Shown here piece by piece: positions 52,860 to 62,666 of a DNA stretch of 64,000 bases. The notes below the pieces were generated by a model, which saw only the letters and a list, made by a program, of their open reading frames with translations, made no database searches and was not told the DNA's origin. Position 1 is the stretch's first letter. The number at the start of each line of letters is the position of its first letter. The DNA comes from Choristoneura fumiferana. Its lineage: Eukaryota; Arthropoda; Insecta; Lepidoptera; Tortricidae. A program made the position numbers and the translations under genes. Location: positions 9,539,617 to 9,603,616 of the forward strand of contig NC_133498.1 of NCBI RefSeq assembly GCF_025370935.1, written 5' to 3'.

Positions 52860-53179
52860 GTCAAGTAACCATTAAGCTTTTGGATTTCGAAGGCAAGTAC
52901 ACGTCTGCCGCCCCCAAAGTTAGCTCACACAACAATATATATTCATTTTCGATATTCATATACTTCCCCATTATTATAAATGCGATAGTTTCTAGATATG
53001 TATGGTTGGTTAGATCAATTTACCATAATTTTCTAGTAGCAATATTTATTCACATTTTTTCCGAGACGTTTTTTTTTCAAATATGTTTTTTTACTGAAGC
53101 TTATTTTCTCAATCGCGTTCGTTTTCGCGTTCCAATTTTAGTTCACACAGAAACATTACGTAGGTTTAGGTTAAGTTAA
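52860..53179 (+). CDS. acceptor-led open frame, possible exon start
   Basis: An acceptor (tgaaatatacatttcag, AG at 52858-52859) is followed by a frame reading GQVTIKLLDFEGKYTSAAPK and VSSHNN. After about 30 codons the frame stays open to 53179 but becomes a string of I, F, Y and V typical of noncoding AT-rich DNA, so any real exon is short. Candidate donors are AG|GCAAGT at 52891-52898, a good GC-type donor, and AAA|GTTAGC at 52916-52924. The family is not recognised. The block directly follows a LINE-I 3' end. Confidence 0.3.
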
Positions 53180-53458
53180 GTTTGCATCGGCCCGCGAAGA
53201 GTTTCAGTGTCTATAAAAAAAAGGGGAAAAACACGATTGTGAAAAATTTGCTTCAGTAAAAAACCATAGTGAGATAAAAATCATTTGGGGAAAAACGCGA
53301 ATGGAAATTACGCTACAGGTAAATAACGATTTTGGAAAAAAGGTCTAACCAGGGCAGCGCCATCCGCAAGGGAGATATAATGCTGATTTGGGATCATTTC
53401 GTGACCGTGATACGTATATTGATTTATTAAAAAAAATAATAAATATTTAAAGGGGGCT
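53180..53458. other. unassigned DNA with a LINE-N scrap
   Basis: Around 53340-53412 ccgcaagggagatataatgc, then tgggatcatttcgtgac, is a plus-strand scrap of LINE-N. Confidence 0.4.
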
Positions 53459-53808
53459 TCAAATTCAAATTTAAAATTCTTATCATTTATTCAGTACAGT
53501 GCCGCAATGGGCACTTTTACACGTGATTTTTTAAACTACCAGCGCTTTCGGAAAGACCAACATTGCCAAGAAGATTGCGCCGCAAGAAACTTGGCAGAAA
53601 GTCATTTTTTCAACATAAAATAATTACAAATAAAATACCTAAAAACCACAGTATACAATTAAATTAAAAAAATACAAAAAAACAATAATAATACAGGGAT
53701 GGACTTCCATACAACACAGGTGTTTTTTGTTCATGTCTAATGTTGTATAGATAATGGTACGGAACCCTTCGTGTGCGAGTCCGACTCGCACTTTGCCGGT
53801 TTCTTTTT
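53459..53808 (-). mobile_element. LINE-I 3' end, followed by a repeat-E fragment
   Basis: 53459-53690 is LINE-I on the minus strand (agtgccgcaatgggcacttt, gccgcaagaaacttggcaga). 53735-53808 reads ggtacggaacccttcgtgtg and cgagtccgactcgcactttg, the inverse of the repeat-E relative at 51356. Confidence 0.7.
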
Positions 53809-54077
53809 TTCGTATTATCGATACCAATAGGTACGTTGGAATTACCTCCTCCCTTCTCTAATACGGTGCGAATGCCCCAGCGAGTATGTTTGTATCGTTG
53901 AGTACCAATGATGCTTTACTAGAGTTTTTAGTCCAATATTCACATGAATTATACGATTTGGTTGTATCTTTAGGGTTCCATACCTCTGGCCACAAAAGGA
54001 ACCATATTACTGTCACTACGTCTGTCTCTCACGAGGCTCTATCTCAATAACAGTTATTTAATTTCGTTTATTTTCTA

Positions 54078-54287
54078 ACTAGCGTTTTGCCGTTCGGTTA
54101 TTGCGCGCTGTTCCCTTAAGAACTGTGCATTTTTCCGGGATAAAAAGTACCCTATGTTATTCTCTGGCCCATAAAATATCTCTATGCCAAAAATCACGTC
54201 GATCCGTCGCTCCGTTTCGACGTGAAAGACGGACAAACATACAAACACACACACTTTCGCATTTATAATATTAAGTAAGGGTAACAA
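54078..54287 (+). repeat. repeat-C, distant member
   Basis: gcatttttccgggataaaaa, gtcgatccgtcgctccgttt and cacactttcgcatttataat. Close to the tail fragment at 4440-4500. Confidence 0.6.
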
Positions 54288-54384
54288 TGCGATATTATTA
54301 TTATATTTAGCCTATAATGATAATTATATTTTATATTATAAATATTACTATTCGCTGGGTGCAAAGTAAATGAAAAATGAAAAT

Positions 54385-54640
54385 GAAAATGAAAAGATTT
54401 ATTCGGGACACACACATATAAATAATAGATACAGAACAATAACATAATAATAATAATGTGAAATAAAATAAAATGAGATTACAAAATACAAAAATAATTA
54501 AAAAAGAGAAAAATAATAATATATACTTATATATATGCGCCCGAAATGGTCCCGCCTCAGCATAAAATGCGGACTCCTTTAGTGGAGCCAGCGCTGGTCT
54601 TCCGGCGAGACCAAAGTAGGAGGTGGATTCCCCGAATCGA
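54385..54640 (-). mobile_element. LINE-N relative
   Basis: gaaaagatttattcgggaca and, after an AT-rich middle, cccgaaatggtcccgcctca, then ccagcgctggtcttccggcg. The landmarks match LINE-N in order, with much divergence. Confidence 0.55.
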
Positions 54641-54710
54641 TCGCAGCGCGCGCCGTGGCCAAACAAGGAACTTTTCGGCGGACCGACTCTCATTATTTAC
54701 TAGTGAAATT

Positions 54711-54827
54711 ATGCGTCACGAAACCTGCTGCGTAGTTAACCTTAAAAACAATGGCAACAAAAACAGTGATCACAAATTATATAAATTTCCACAAGAAATA
54801 TGTTTTGTATGGCGTCGATGTCACTGA
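54711..54827 (+). pseudogene. THAP-zinc-finger-like N-terminal ORF
   Basis: The frame from ATG at 54711 reads MRHETCCVVNLKNNGNKNSD, then HKLYKFPQ, ICFVWRRCH and a stop. A THAP domain begins with a C-x(2-4)-C pair close to the start, then a stretch ending in F-x-FP, then W and R residues. CCVVN, LYKFP and the W seven residues later fit that order. The expected second cysteine after VVN is a leucine and the domain stops after 38 residues, so the finger would not fold. THAP domains occur in P-element-type transposases and in host proteins; a transposon remnant is more likely here. Confidence 0.45.
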
Positions 54828-54859
54828 AGTTTGACGAAATAGTCTGCATTACACGACCT

Positions 54860-55807
54860 ACTACAGTCATAAATAATCGTCTGCAATATTATATGATATG
54901 CGTTATTCCATTAAATTTGTTTAGTTCTTTTTCATCACACTTGCTCGTAAACAGTGTCGTAACATGCAGGCTACCTTGGTTGCAACCCCCCCAAATAAAA
55001 CCCTCGACCTTAATGTGCTTGTCATGAAGCCCGTGGTCGGTAAATGAGTCATTGCGCGTACACATTTTCTTGTCATGAAGCCCAAGGTCGGTCGCATGAG
55101 TCAGTGCCCGTACTGCTGCAGGACTACATGGTCTACATGCACACGCACGTTGCGGCGCATGCCGAGGGAGGGGGAGGTAGAGGGCGGCGCTGCCAAGAGC
55201 ACAGCCTAAGGTATCGCCAATATTTGGAAGAATTATATTTTTTCTTTTACAAATATAAAATTTTACTCGCAAATGTGATGAAAAACATTGTATGTCGCAC
55301 GGGCGGTACTAGAATTACGAACATCGACTCATTAAAGTTCTAATATACTCTCGTTCGTAATTCCTTATTTACCGCCCTTAAGACACAATGTACTATACTT
55401 CTCGTGAAGACAGTCATGAGAAAGTCCGTGTCCTGAAATTAATTGATTGTGCCATTTTAGACGGGAAATAAAAAAGGTCAACGTTATTATCGACACTATA
55501 GATTTACATGATCGAATAGATTATACTCGTATGTACATTTCAAAGTCCGCCGTAATTGTAACCGCTAGTTGGCGCTGTCATCGCGCACCCAGAGAATATG
55601 TGTAACAAACATGGTGGATACCGCATGACGGGCACCGACGGCAGGCAGACCGAGGCAGAGATGGCGAGAGATGAGATGAGAATTACACTCACCTAAGATG
55701 AAAGAATATTCTTAGGTCTAAGGTTTTCAGTTACTTAATTACCTTGTATACCAGAATATTATAATACCTTGTATACCGAATGCATTGACTTGTTCTCGTG
55801 TCCTCTG
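54860..55807. other. unassigned DNA with a short tandem repeat and an inverted 57-bp partner
   Basis: Two imperfect units (gtcatgaagcccgtggtcgg and gtcatgaagcccaaggtcgg, each followed by a relative of atgagtcattgcgcgta) lie about 51 bases apart at 55020-55112. At 55339-55397 is the inverted partner of 41850-41906. The block 55560-55690 is richer in GC. No gene is supported. Confidence 0.4.
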
Positions 55808-56062
55808 AATAAATAAAAAATAAATAAAAATAAATATCATGGGACACTTGACACCAATTGACCTAGTCCCAAACTAAGCAAAGCTTGTACTATGGATACT
55901 AGGCAACGGATAAACATACTTATATAGATAAATACATATTAAACATCCAAGACCCGAGAAAAACATTCGTGTTATTCACACAAATATCTGCCCCGGCGGG
56001 ATTCGAACCCAGGACCTCAAGCTTCGTAGTCAGGTTCTCTAACCACTTAGCCATCCGGTCGA
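55808..56062 (-). mobile_element. SINE-A, full-length copy
   Basis: From aataaatatcatgggacact to ttagccatccggtcgac, continuous, with box B as gggattcgaacccaggacct on the plus strand. Confidence 0.85.
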
Positions 56063-56207
56063 CAAATTCGACTCGAAAAATCTTGGATTTCGAATGAATT
56101 CACGAAGTCGGTATTATTTGTAATTTGTTATATATGTAATAATGTATATGTATAATGTACTGTATTAATAAAAATTGTTACACTATTGTCTTAGGTTAAT
56201 ACCTGTA

Positions 56208-56405
56208 ATAACTTCAAAGTTCAATATCTCAAAAACGGCTGATTTGATTTTGATAAAACATATCTAAGAACCATCGCAGAAAACCTGCTCCAATTAAAGA
56301 AACAGCATTCAAATCGGTCCACCCGTTTAAGAGCTACGGTGCCACATACAGACACACATAGCGGTCAAACTTATAACACCCCCCTTTTGCGTCGGGGGTT
56401 AAAAA
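56208..56405 (+). repeat. repeat-D
   Basis: ttcaatatctcaaaaacggc, catatctaagaaccatcgca, caaatcggtccacccgttta and ccccttttgcgtcgggggtt. Confidence 0.7.
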
Positions 56406-56696
56406 TAGTTGTAAGTAAAGAAAATAAATTATTAAAAACTGCCTTGTAATTTACAAGTTACAAGATGTACAAGTCACCTGGTGTTTGTTGGACGCGTGAC
56501 TTCGCATAAACACGTGCTAAATAAGCCGATGATGTCTAGTGTTCCTAACACCATTACATTAACATACAGTATTTTTTCTCGGGAACTGATGTTGAAAGGG
56601 TTGGAGTCGCTCTTTCAATGTCAAATCCTTAGATATCTCTTTAGGGACAAGTCCGCCTTTGTAATTTGTACTTTTCCTGTATAACCTTCTAGCTTG

Positions 56697-56955
56697 ACGA
56701 CCGGGTGGCGAAGTGGTTAGAGAACCTGACTACGAAGCTTGAGGTCCCGGGTTCGATTCCCGTCCGGGGCATATATTTGTATGAATAATACAAATGTTTG
56801 TTCTCGGGTCTTGGATGTTTAATATGTATTTAAGTAGGTAATTTATCTATTTAAGTATGTTTATCCGTTGCCTAGTACCCATAGTACAAGCTTTGTTTAG
56901 TTTGGGACTAGGTCAATTGGTGTCAAGTGTCCCATGATATTTATTATTATTTATT
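56697..56955 (+). mobile_element. SINE-A, full-length copy
   Basis: gacgaccgggtggcgaagtg, ggttcgattcccgtccgggg and ggtgtcaagtgtcccatgat with a (TTA)n tail. A repeat-C copy starts immediately after. Confidence 0.85.
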
Positions 56956-56965
56956 TTATTTTATT

Positions 56966-57130
56966 AGCTGTTGCCCGCGACTCTGTCAGCGTAGAATTCG
57001 TTTATCGCTATCCCGTGGGAACTATTCCATTTTCCGGGATAAAAACTATCCTATGCCCTTCCCCGGGACTCAAACTATCTATATACCGAATTTCATCTAA
57101 ATCGGTTCAGCGGTTTAGACGTGGTTCAGA
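56966..57130 (+). repeat. repeat-C, without tail
   Basis: ttagctgttgcccgcgactc, tatcccgtgggaactattcc and cggttcagcggtttagacgt; the usual 3' tail is missing here. Confidence 0.7.
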
Positions 57131-57330
57131 TCTATTGTCAAGAAGACATTAATATCTAAGGCGTATTATAAAGTTAATGATTATATCATGGACAGGGATA
57201 TTTGGAAATAATTCCGATCCGCATTAGCGATCCCTTCAAATAGCGAACCTACTGTGTTAAAAATAAAGTTGTGTTAAATACTTGTGATGTATAGATATCA
57301 TTTAATAATATTGTAAATCTGTTTAAAAAA

Positions 57331-57452
57331 ATATACCTCGTTGAGTTTCTTGCCGGATTCTTCTCAACAGAGGTTTTTCCGAACCGGTGGTAGTTTTTTT
57401 TGACATTCATAAGTGCTTGTGCCTAAATTGAATAAAGATATTTTGACTTTAC
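57331..57452 (+). mobile_element. LINE-M 3' end, uninterrupted
   Basis: tacctcgttgagtttcttgc, aggtttttccgaaccggtgg, gacattcataagtgcttgtg and ttgaataaagatattttgac. It serves as the empty-site reference for 13578-13991. Confidence 0.8.
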
Positions 57453-57459
57453 TTTTTTT

Positions 57460-57725
57460 TTCAAATAGCTGACAAACGAGCATGATGTCACCTGATGGTA
57501 AGCGATCACCGCCACCCATGGACACCTACAGCATTATTAGGACTGCGGGTGCGTTGCCGGCCTAAAGGGGAGGGGGATAGAGGAGGGGAAGGGGGGAGGG
57601 GAGTTGGGCCTCCGGATATCCCACTCACCGTGCAAAACTACTATTTGACGCCGGTATTCTGTGGGAGTGTGGTACTAACCCGGTCGAGCCGGCCCATTCG
57701 TACTGCAGCCACCAAGTGGTTACAG
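57460..57725 (-). mobile_element. SINE-L relative with a G-rich insert
   Basis: acaaacgagcatgatgtcac, ctgatggtaagcgatcaccg and ggtgcgttgccggcct match SINE-L on the minus strand. A G-rich run at 57567-57608, with GGGG blocks separated by short A-rich spacers, interrupts the similarity. Confidence 0.55.
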
Positions 57726-57732
57726 TAAGGCT

Positions 57733-57815
57733 CTACCACATGATGAAGTAACAAACATACATATATCTAAACAAACAGAATCAAAAACTTTCGCATTTAT
57801 AAGTAGTAGGATATA
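57733..57815 (+). repeat. repeat-C tail
   Basis: gatgaagtaacaaacataca, aaactttcgcatttataagt and agtaggata are the 3' end of repeat C, possibly the missing end of the copy at 56966-57130 separated by later insertions. Confidence 0.5.
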
Positions 57816-57834
57816 CAGCTATCTTCATACCAAA

Positions 57835-57905
57835 GCATCATCATCATCATCATCGTGACCCATATACGTCCCATTACGCAGGCTTCCTCTTAGAATGAGA
57901 GAGCT
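57835..57905 (-). mobile_element. SINE-B 3' fragment
   Basis: (CAT)n, then ccatatacgtcccattacgc and aggcttcctcttagaatgag. Confidence 0.6.
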
Positions 57906-57929
57906 ACCAAAACATAACAGGGCCAGCAG

Positions 57930-58198
57930 GTTTTGCAGGTGGTAGGACCTTGTGCAAGGTCCGCCCGGATTGCTAACACCATCTTGCTCGCTAATCCTGC
58001 CGTGAAGCAGCAGTGCTTGCACTGTTGTGTTTCGGCGTGGAGAGCAAGACAGCCGGTGAAATTACTGGCACTTGAGGTATCCCATCTTAGGCCTCTAGGC
58101 TGGCAACGCATCTGCAATCCCCCTGGTCTTGCAGGTGTCTATGGGCGGTGGTGATCTCTACCATCAGAACTTGCTCGTTTGCCATCCAGTCGAATAAA
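57930..58198 (+). mobile_element. SINE-L
   Basis: gcaggtggtaggaccttgtg, ctaatcctgccgtgaagcag and gtctatgggcggtggtgatc; very close to 26417-26697. Confidence 0.75.
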
Positions 58199-58244
58199 AA
58201 AATAAAAGAAATGAAAAAAAATAACAGAAGGAAAACATACGACA

Positions 58245-58322
58245 CACACCTGCGAAGCATTTCAATGCTGTCTTAAGTTCCCAATCTGCACTGTGCCCGC
58301 ATGGGAACAATAACCCAACCAA
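58245..58322 (+). mobile_element. SINE-B body fragment
   Basis: acacctgcgaagcatttcaa, gttcccaatctgcactgtgc and ccgcatgggaacaataaccc. Confidence 0.6.
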
Positions 58323-58530
58323 AAAAAAGTTAGGAAACCCCTTTGTCACTTCAAAGCTCAATTTCTCAAATACGGCTGAACCGATTTTGATGAAACATGA
58401 ACGTGGTTTCAAATAAAAGAACCGCATTCAAGTCCACCCGTTTAAGAGCTACGGTGCCACAGACAGACAGACACAGATGCACATAGCGGTCAAACTTATA
58501 ACACCCCTCTTTTTGTGTCGGGGGTTAAAA
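58323..58530 (+). repeat. repeat-D
   Basis: aaagttaggaaacccctttg, gctgaaccgattttgatgaa, gacagacagacacagatgca and ttttgtgtcgggggttaaaa. An internal piece with the taagaaccatcgc block is missing. Confidence 0.7.
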
Positions 58531-58751
58531 AGGCCCTCTCATTTTTAAATGCCAAGGATGTGTATAGGCCGAGTGTTCTGTCTCCAGCTGGCGATGTTTG
58601 TATGAAATTGTTGTTACGCCATGACAGTCTAATTTGTATGAAATTAATGGCGTAAATAAATAATGCGGTCGCAAACTTTGGAACAGCTTACCGCCGCGGC
58701 CGGTGCGCGGGCGGTTAACTGTTGTTTAACTACTGTTTAATTTTATTTTTA

Positions 58752-59037
58752 ACCTCATCATCATCATCATCATGTCAGCCGAAAGACGTCCACTGCTGGA
58801 CATAGGCCTCCCCAAGGCTCTCCACTCAGACCAATCTTGTGCTTTCCGCATCCACCGCGATCCCGCGATCTTAACCAGGTCGTCGCTCCATCTTGTTGGA
58901 CGCCATTCGAGAACCTTTTGACCTCATCGGCCATCAGTCCTGCGAGCAATGTGCCCCGCCCATTGCCACTTCAGTTTCGCAATTCTTCGAGCTATGTCGG
59001 TAACCTTAGTTCTACTGCGGATAATACTAACTAGGAT
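58752..59037 (-). pseudogene. RTE-like LINE: C-terminus with an internal stop, GAT tail
   Basis: On the minus strand the frame reads RTKVTDIARRIAKLKWQWAG, HIARRTDGR, a TGA stop, GQKVLEWRPTRWSDDLVKIA, RWMRKAQDWSEWRALGEAYV and QQWTSFG with its own stop, followed by (GAT)n near 58757-58775. It is the same family as 43819-44200 but lacks about eight residues between RP and TRWSDD. The internal stop makes it a pseudogene. Confidence 0.85.
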
Positions 59038-59097
59038 TTTTAACCTACTGAGTCCTAAATTTTTTTAAGACCTAGACGTAGGTCACAGGTACAATAC

Positions 59098-59342
59098 GGG
59101 TCCATATCGTTTCGCATACTTATTGAAAGTCCGAATGTAATGTTTGTCAGAATGATCGTTTGTCATAACTCTTTTTTCTCTGAATCCAATAATTGTACAG
59201 AATTGTTATAAAACAAAACTAAACTAACCTATAGTTTTCTATATGATTCTATACTATAAGGTTTCAGTGGGAAAAAATTATGGCAAAAGGTGATTCAGAC
59301 AAACATCCGTATGACTAGCGAAAAGTATGCGAACTTTCCGTA
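59098..59342. mobile_element. foldback element
   Basis: The left arm cgcatacttattgaaagtcc, aatgtttgtcagaatgatc, and the right arm gattcagacaaacatccgta, aaaagtatgcgaactttcc, are inverted with moderate identity. The interior holds aaaactaaactaacctatag. Confidence 0.55.
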
Positions 59343-59389
59343 CAGTACAATACAATGACTCTGTATTGTACACCAGAAATACCTACATC

Positions 59390-59452
59390 GGTACCTATAC
59401 CTATACTACCTACCTACCTAACTACCTAGTACCTATCTACCTACCTATTATT
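59390..59452 (+). repeat. CTAC-type microsatellite
   Basis: Imperfect CTAC and CTAT units: tacctatactacctacctac, ctaactacctagtacctatc, tacctaccta. Confidence 0.8.
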
Positions 59453-59639
59453 ATTTTGGATATTATTTGATGATGATGAACATTTGTTGAAACATTTCTA
59501 GATTCACGAGTTGCACTGTAAACTCTAGCATGATTACTGAAAAATTTCTCAACAAATTGAAGTTCCAAAGTAGTGTCAAAATATTAAGTACCTGTTAAAA
59601 AAAGAATGCCTTTCGAAAAAATTCAAAAAAAAATTACGA

Positions 59640-59770
59640 CACCCACGGGAAGAGGTCCGTCCTATTCTAAAACCAGACACGACAAACACTTTCCTCGCAA
59701 CGCATCCTCGCACATCTCTGGTAGAAACGCAACTTTAGTCGCAGTCGCAGACGCAGTTTTACGACACAGT
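59640..59770 (-). mobile_element. hAT-like MITE terminus
   Basis: cgcaacgcatcctcgcacat followed by ctctggtagaaacgcaactt is, inverted, the same start (tctaccagagatgtgcgagg) as at 10783-10802. Only this end is clear. Confidence 0.45.
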
Positions 59771-60016
59771 TTTACACACTTTGAAACCAGAATAAATCTC
59801 TCTCTTTCTTTCCCCTTAAACTCTGGTTAACCATTAATCATGCTTCGGTTAACCATGGTACAGTCGGCCCGGATCAGGTGTACCGTTAATATCGTTTGAG
59901 TGACTTGTCCTTTTTTTGCTAACAGTCCTGTACATTGTTTATACATTACTTGAGGACCTTTAAATTGAATTGGTGTATACTTAAATAATTAAAGCTTAAA
60001 TAATAAGACGCGGTAG

Positions 60017-60162
60017 GTATAGGTAGTGCCACCAGAGTTGAGGTCATGCACACAAGAACGTGTCATGTAATCATTCATTCTCCTTTTATGCAATCAGTAC
60101 TTCATTTAGCTGTGTGTATAATCATTAAGTTCAACTCTCATGGCAGTACCTATAGCAACAGA
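60017..60162. mobile_element. MITE-R, copy 2
   Basis: The ends tataggtagtgccaccagag and caactctcatggcagtacct, ata are inverted; inner blocks are shared with 47471-47641. Confidence 0.7.
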
Positions 60163-60182
60163 ATAACTAATAGTACTACCGT

Positions 60183-60265
60183 ACTATAGCTCAGTGGTTT
60201 GAGCTATAGCCTCTCAAGTAGAGGGTTGTGGGATCGATCCCGGGCTCGCACCTCAGAGTTTCAGA
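60183..60265 (+). mobile_element. SINE-B head fragment, variant
   Basis: tatagctcagtggtttgagc, ctctcaagtagagggttgtg and ggatcgatcccgggctcgca keep the tRNA-like plan, with a changed box B. Confidence 0.55.
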
Positions 60266-60439
60266 GAAATTGGAGCTTTATAGTTATTTAGTTCCGTACT
60301 TTGTAGCTATGGTCATATATTGTGTTAGGCACTAACCATACTGCCGGAGAGTACCGAATAGAGAATGTATTATTTTTTTAGCATCAAAATTATATCCCTT
60401 TTGTCGCCGAACGACAATTTTTTCATAAGTATAAGTACT

Positions 60440-60664
60440 TAAAACCTAACTTAACCAAGTTAGAAAAGTTAAACAAACCCGATGTGATTTCGAAGCTGAA
60501 TATCTCAAAACGGCTAAACTGATTTTTATCAAACAAAGCAAACCTCGCTTTGACGTAAAAAAATGTCATCAAAATCGGTTTATGCCTTTGAGAACTACGA
60601 TGCCAGACAGACATACATTAGCGGTCAAACTTATAACACTCCCTTTTTGCGTCGGGGGTAAAAA
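60440..60664 (+). repeat. repeat-D
   Basis: tgaatatctcaaaacggcta, tttatgcctttgagaactac, gccagacagacatacattag and ttttgcgtcgggggtaaaaa. Confidence 0.65.
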
Positions 60665-60665
60665 C

Positions 60666-60702
60666 CACTCTTTTCTCGCTACTCACCGGCGGTGAGAGTG
60701 CC
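60666..60702 (+). mobile_element. MITE-Y end fragment
   Basis: actcttttctcgctactcac, cggcggtgagagtgcc matches the right end of 44502-44873. Confidence 0.45.
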
Positions 60703-61534
60703 TTAGTAACCCTTACCTGCAGCTCGGATGAATATAATTTTCTCGTGTAAAATGACGCATTTTATGCACTTGCTGTACAATCTACTATTTGTGTATGTAC
60801 AGACCGGGAACCTGAATCACGTACCAGGGTGGGATTTCTTTGGCAGATATTGTCAATATGACATCAGTATCACAAAGGTTCCAACTTGGCAAGCGATTCA
60901 TTTTCTTTGACTGTAGTTTAGAGAAAAATCTTACTTGGGTAAAAACGGATCAAACTTCTCAGGGGATGTCCGCCCGAAGTCGCGGTCAAAAGCTAGTATG
61001 TAACAGAACAATAGTAAAAAATAGTTAGCTGAAATAGTCTAGTATAGTTCCAATAATACCGGCTCATACACTGCTTACGAGATATGTTGCTAAAAACTAT
61101 TCGTCAGACTAACTTTGAAACGACTAGAACTAGCTATTGCCCGCGACTGACTCCACGTATAATTATGTAGGTATGTATGTGAACACATTACTGTATTTAT
61201 ACATAAAACACAAATCAGCGCGGTGAAGCGTAGTCCTCAAAGCACATGCTGAGCCTAAAGCTTTTGCCACATAGCTGAGCATGTACCTTCTCATTAACAT
61301 GTTTTTTTTTTTCAATCGAATCAAATCAGCCCACATCCCCCCACTGCTGGGACTTCTTCATTTTCACGCCACTTCTTCGGGTGTTTTTTTATGAGCAATA
61401 AATGTTTTTTCTTTCTTTCTTTCAAAAGTAATACAAAAAACAAACAAAAAGAGTAAGTACCTACAAAGGTGAACTTATCCCTAAAAGGGGTCTTTAAAGC
61501 TTCTCTTATCTGCCTACTTTTGTCAACCGCACTC
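60703..61534. other. unassigned DNA
   Basis: No gene is supported; open frames at 60728-61028 overlap each other and show no family. A repeat-C-like start (tattgcccgcgactgactcc) lies at 61136, and a LINE-N tail (gagcaataaatgttttttct) at 61393. Confidence 0.35.
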
Positions 61535-61655
61535 GCAGAGGGCCAAGATACAGGCTTAGCCTAGTTTGGCCTCTGATGGATTACTAAGTTGTATACACTG
61601 TTATCTGTTTTGGTCAAATAAATTATTTTGTATTTTGTATTTTTTTGTATTTTAA
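61535..61655 (+). mobile_element. LINE-like 3' end with TTTTGTA tail
   Basis: gtttggcctctgatggatta, ctgttttggtcaaataaatt and attttgtattttgtattttt look like a LINE 3' end with a simple tail. No second copy is present. Confidence 0.35.
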
Positions 61656-61724
61656 AAAGGAAAACTTAAAAGACAGGCAAACAGTTAAAAATCGTACAAA
61701 TCATAATCGTAGTAAATTATCGCA

Positions 61725-61876
61725 TTATTTTCGGTATACCGCGGGAACTATGCAATTTTCCCGGATAAAAACTATCTTATGTCCCGGGATTCAAACTGTC
61801 TGTATGCCGAATATATTGACTATGAATAAACAAATAGACTTGCAAGCTTTCGTATTTATAATGTTAGTGGGGCTAG
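61725..61876 (+). repeat. repeat-C, worn
   Basis: ccgcgggaactatgcaattt, aaactgtctgtatgccgaat and gcaagctttcgtatttataa. Confidence 0.6.
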
Positions 61877-61994
61877 CGACATTTTCCAACAAAACCTGTA
61901 TATATGTACAATCAACAAAAAGTACCTGAATACAGTTAGCAGAAATGTAAACTACGTTCAAAAAAAATACGCAGATGTGTTTCCAGCAATACCT

Positions 61995-62213
61995 TAGAAA
62001 AGCTGAAAAACCCCCGACATTGTCATTTCAAAGTATATCTCAAAACGGCTGAATCGATTTTTATCAAACATGGCTAAGAACCACCGCAAATAAAGTCGCT
62101 TGACGTAAAAAAAACCTCATCAAAATCGGTCCATCCCTTTGACAGCTACGATGCCACAGACAGACAGACATTGACGTCAAACTTTTATCACCTCTTCTTT
62201 GGGTCGGAGGTTA
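61995..62213 (+). repeat. repeat-D
   Basis: aaaaacccccgacattgtca, caaacatggctaagaaccac, catccctttgacagctacga and gacagacagacattgacgtc. Confidence 0.65.
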
Positions 62214-62345
62214 AAAAAAATATCTAAATTCAGCCATTTCGTCGTTCTCCCGATTCAACACGCGCCACTCGGCAGCTTTTCACAAATGTAGCAAATCCAG
62301 ACTTATTGCGAACTGACTGCGGCGCGTCATTCGCGCTGCGCGGGA

Positions 62346-62354
62346 TATATAAAG
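62346..62354 (+). promoter_or_regulatory. TATA-box-like site after a GC-rich block
   Basis: TATATAAAG lies directly after gactgcggcgcgtcattcgc, gctgcgcggga, a sharp local rise in GC. The arrangement resembles a TATA core promoter, but no good initiator lies 30 bases downstream and no gene follows within the next few hundred bases. Confidence 0.2.
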
Positions 62355-62666
62355 AGCTGATATTACCACCTGTTTAAAGATTTTATATCTGTTAGTCAAC
62401 CTCCGGGTACGAAACCATATTTATCGCTAAGCTGTCCGTCTGTCTGTCATAGGGCTGAATCTCGAAAACTGTGAGAGAAAGATGGCTGAAGTTTATGCAC
62501 AATGTCTATTTCTGTTGTTGCTATAACAGCAAATAATAAAAAAAATAAATACAAAAATTAAGGGGCTGAATAACCAGTATAAAATAACTCCACACTGCAT
62601 GCAATAAATTATTGATAAGTAAATAAATTTAGAGATATTAATAACCTTCTGAAGAAATACATTATA

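Noticed and set aside
54331..54693. 120-codon minus-strand frame
   Set aside because: It crosses a LINE-N relative and AT-rich filler; the reading is mostly F, I, L and Y runs.
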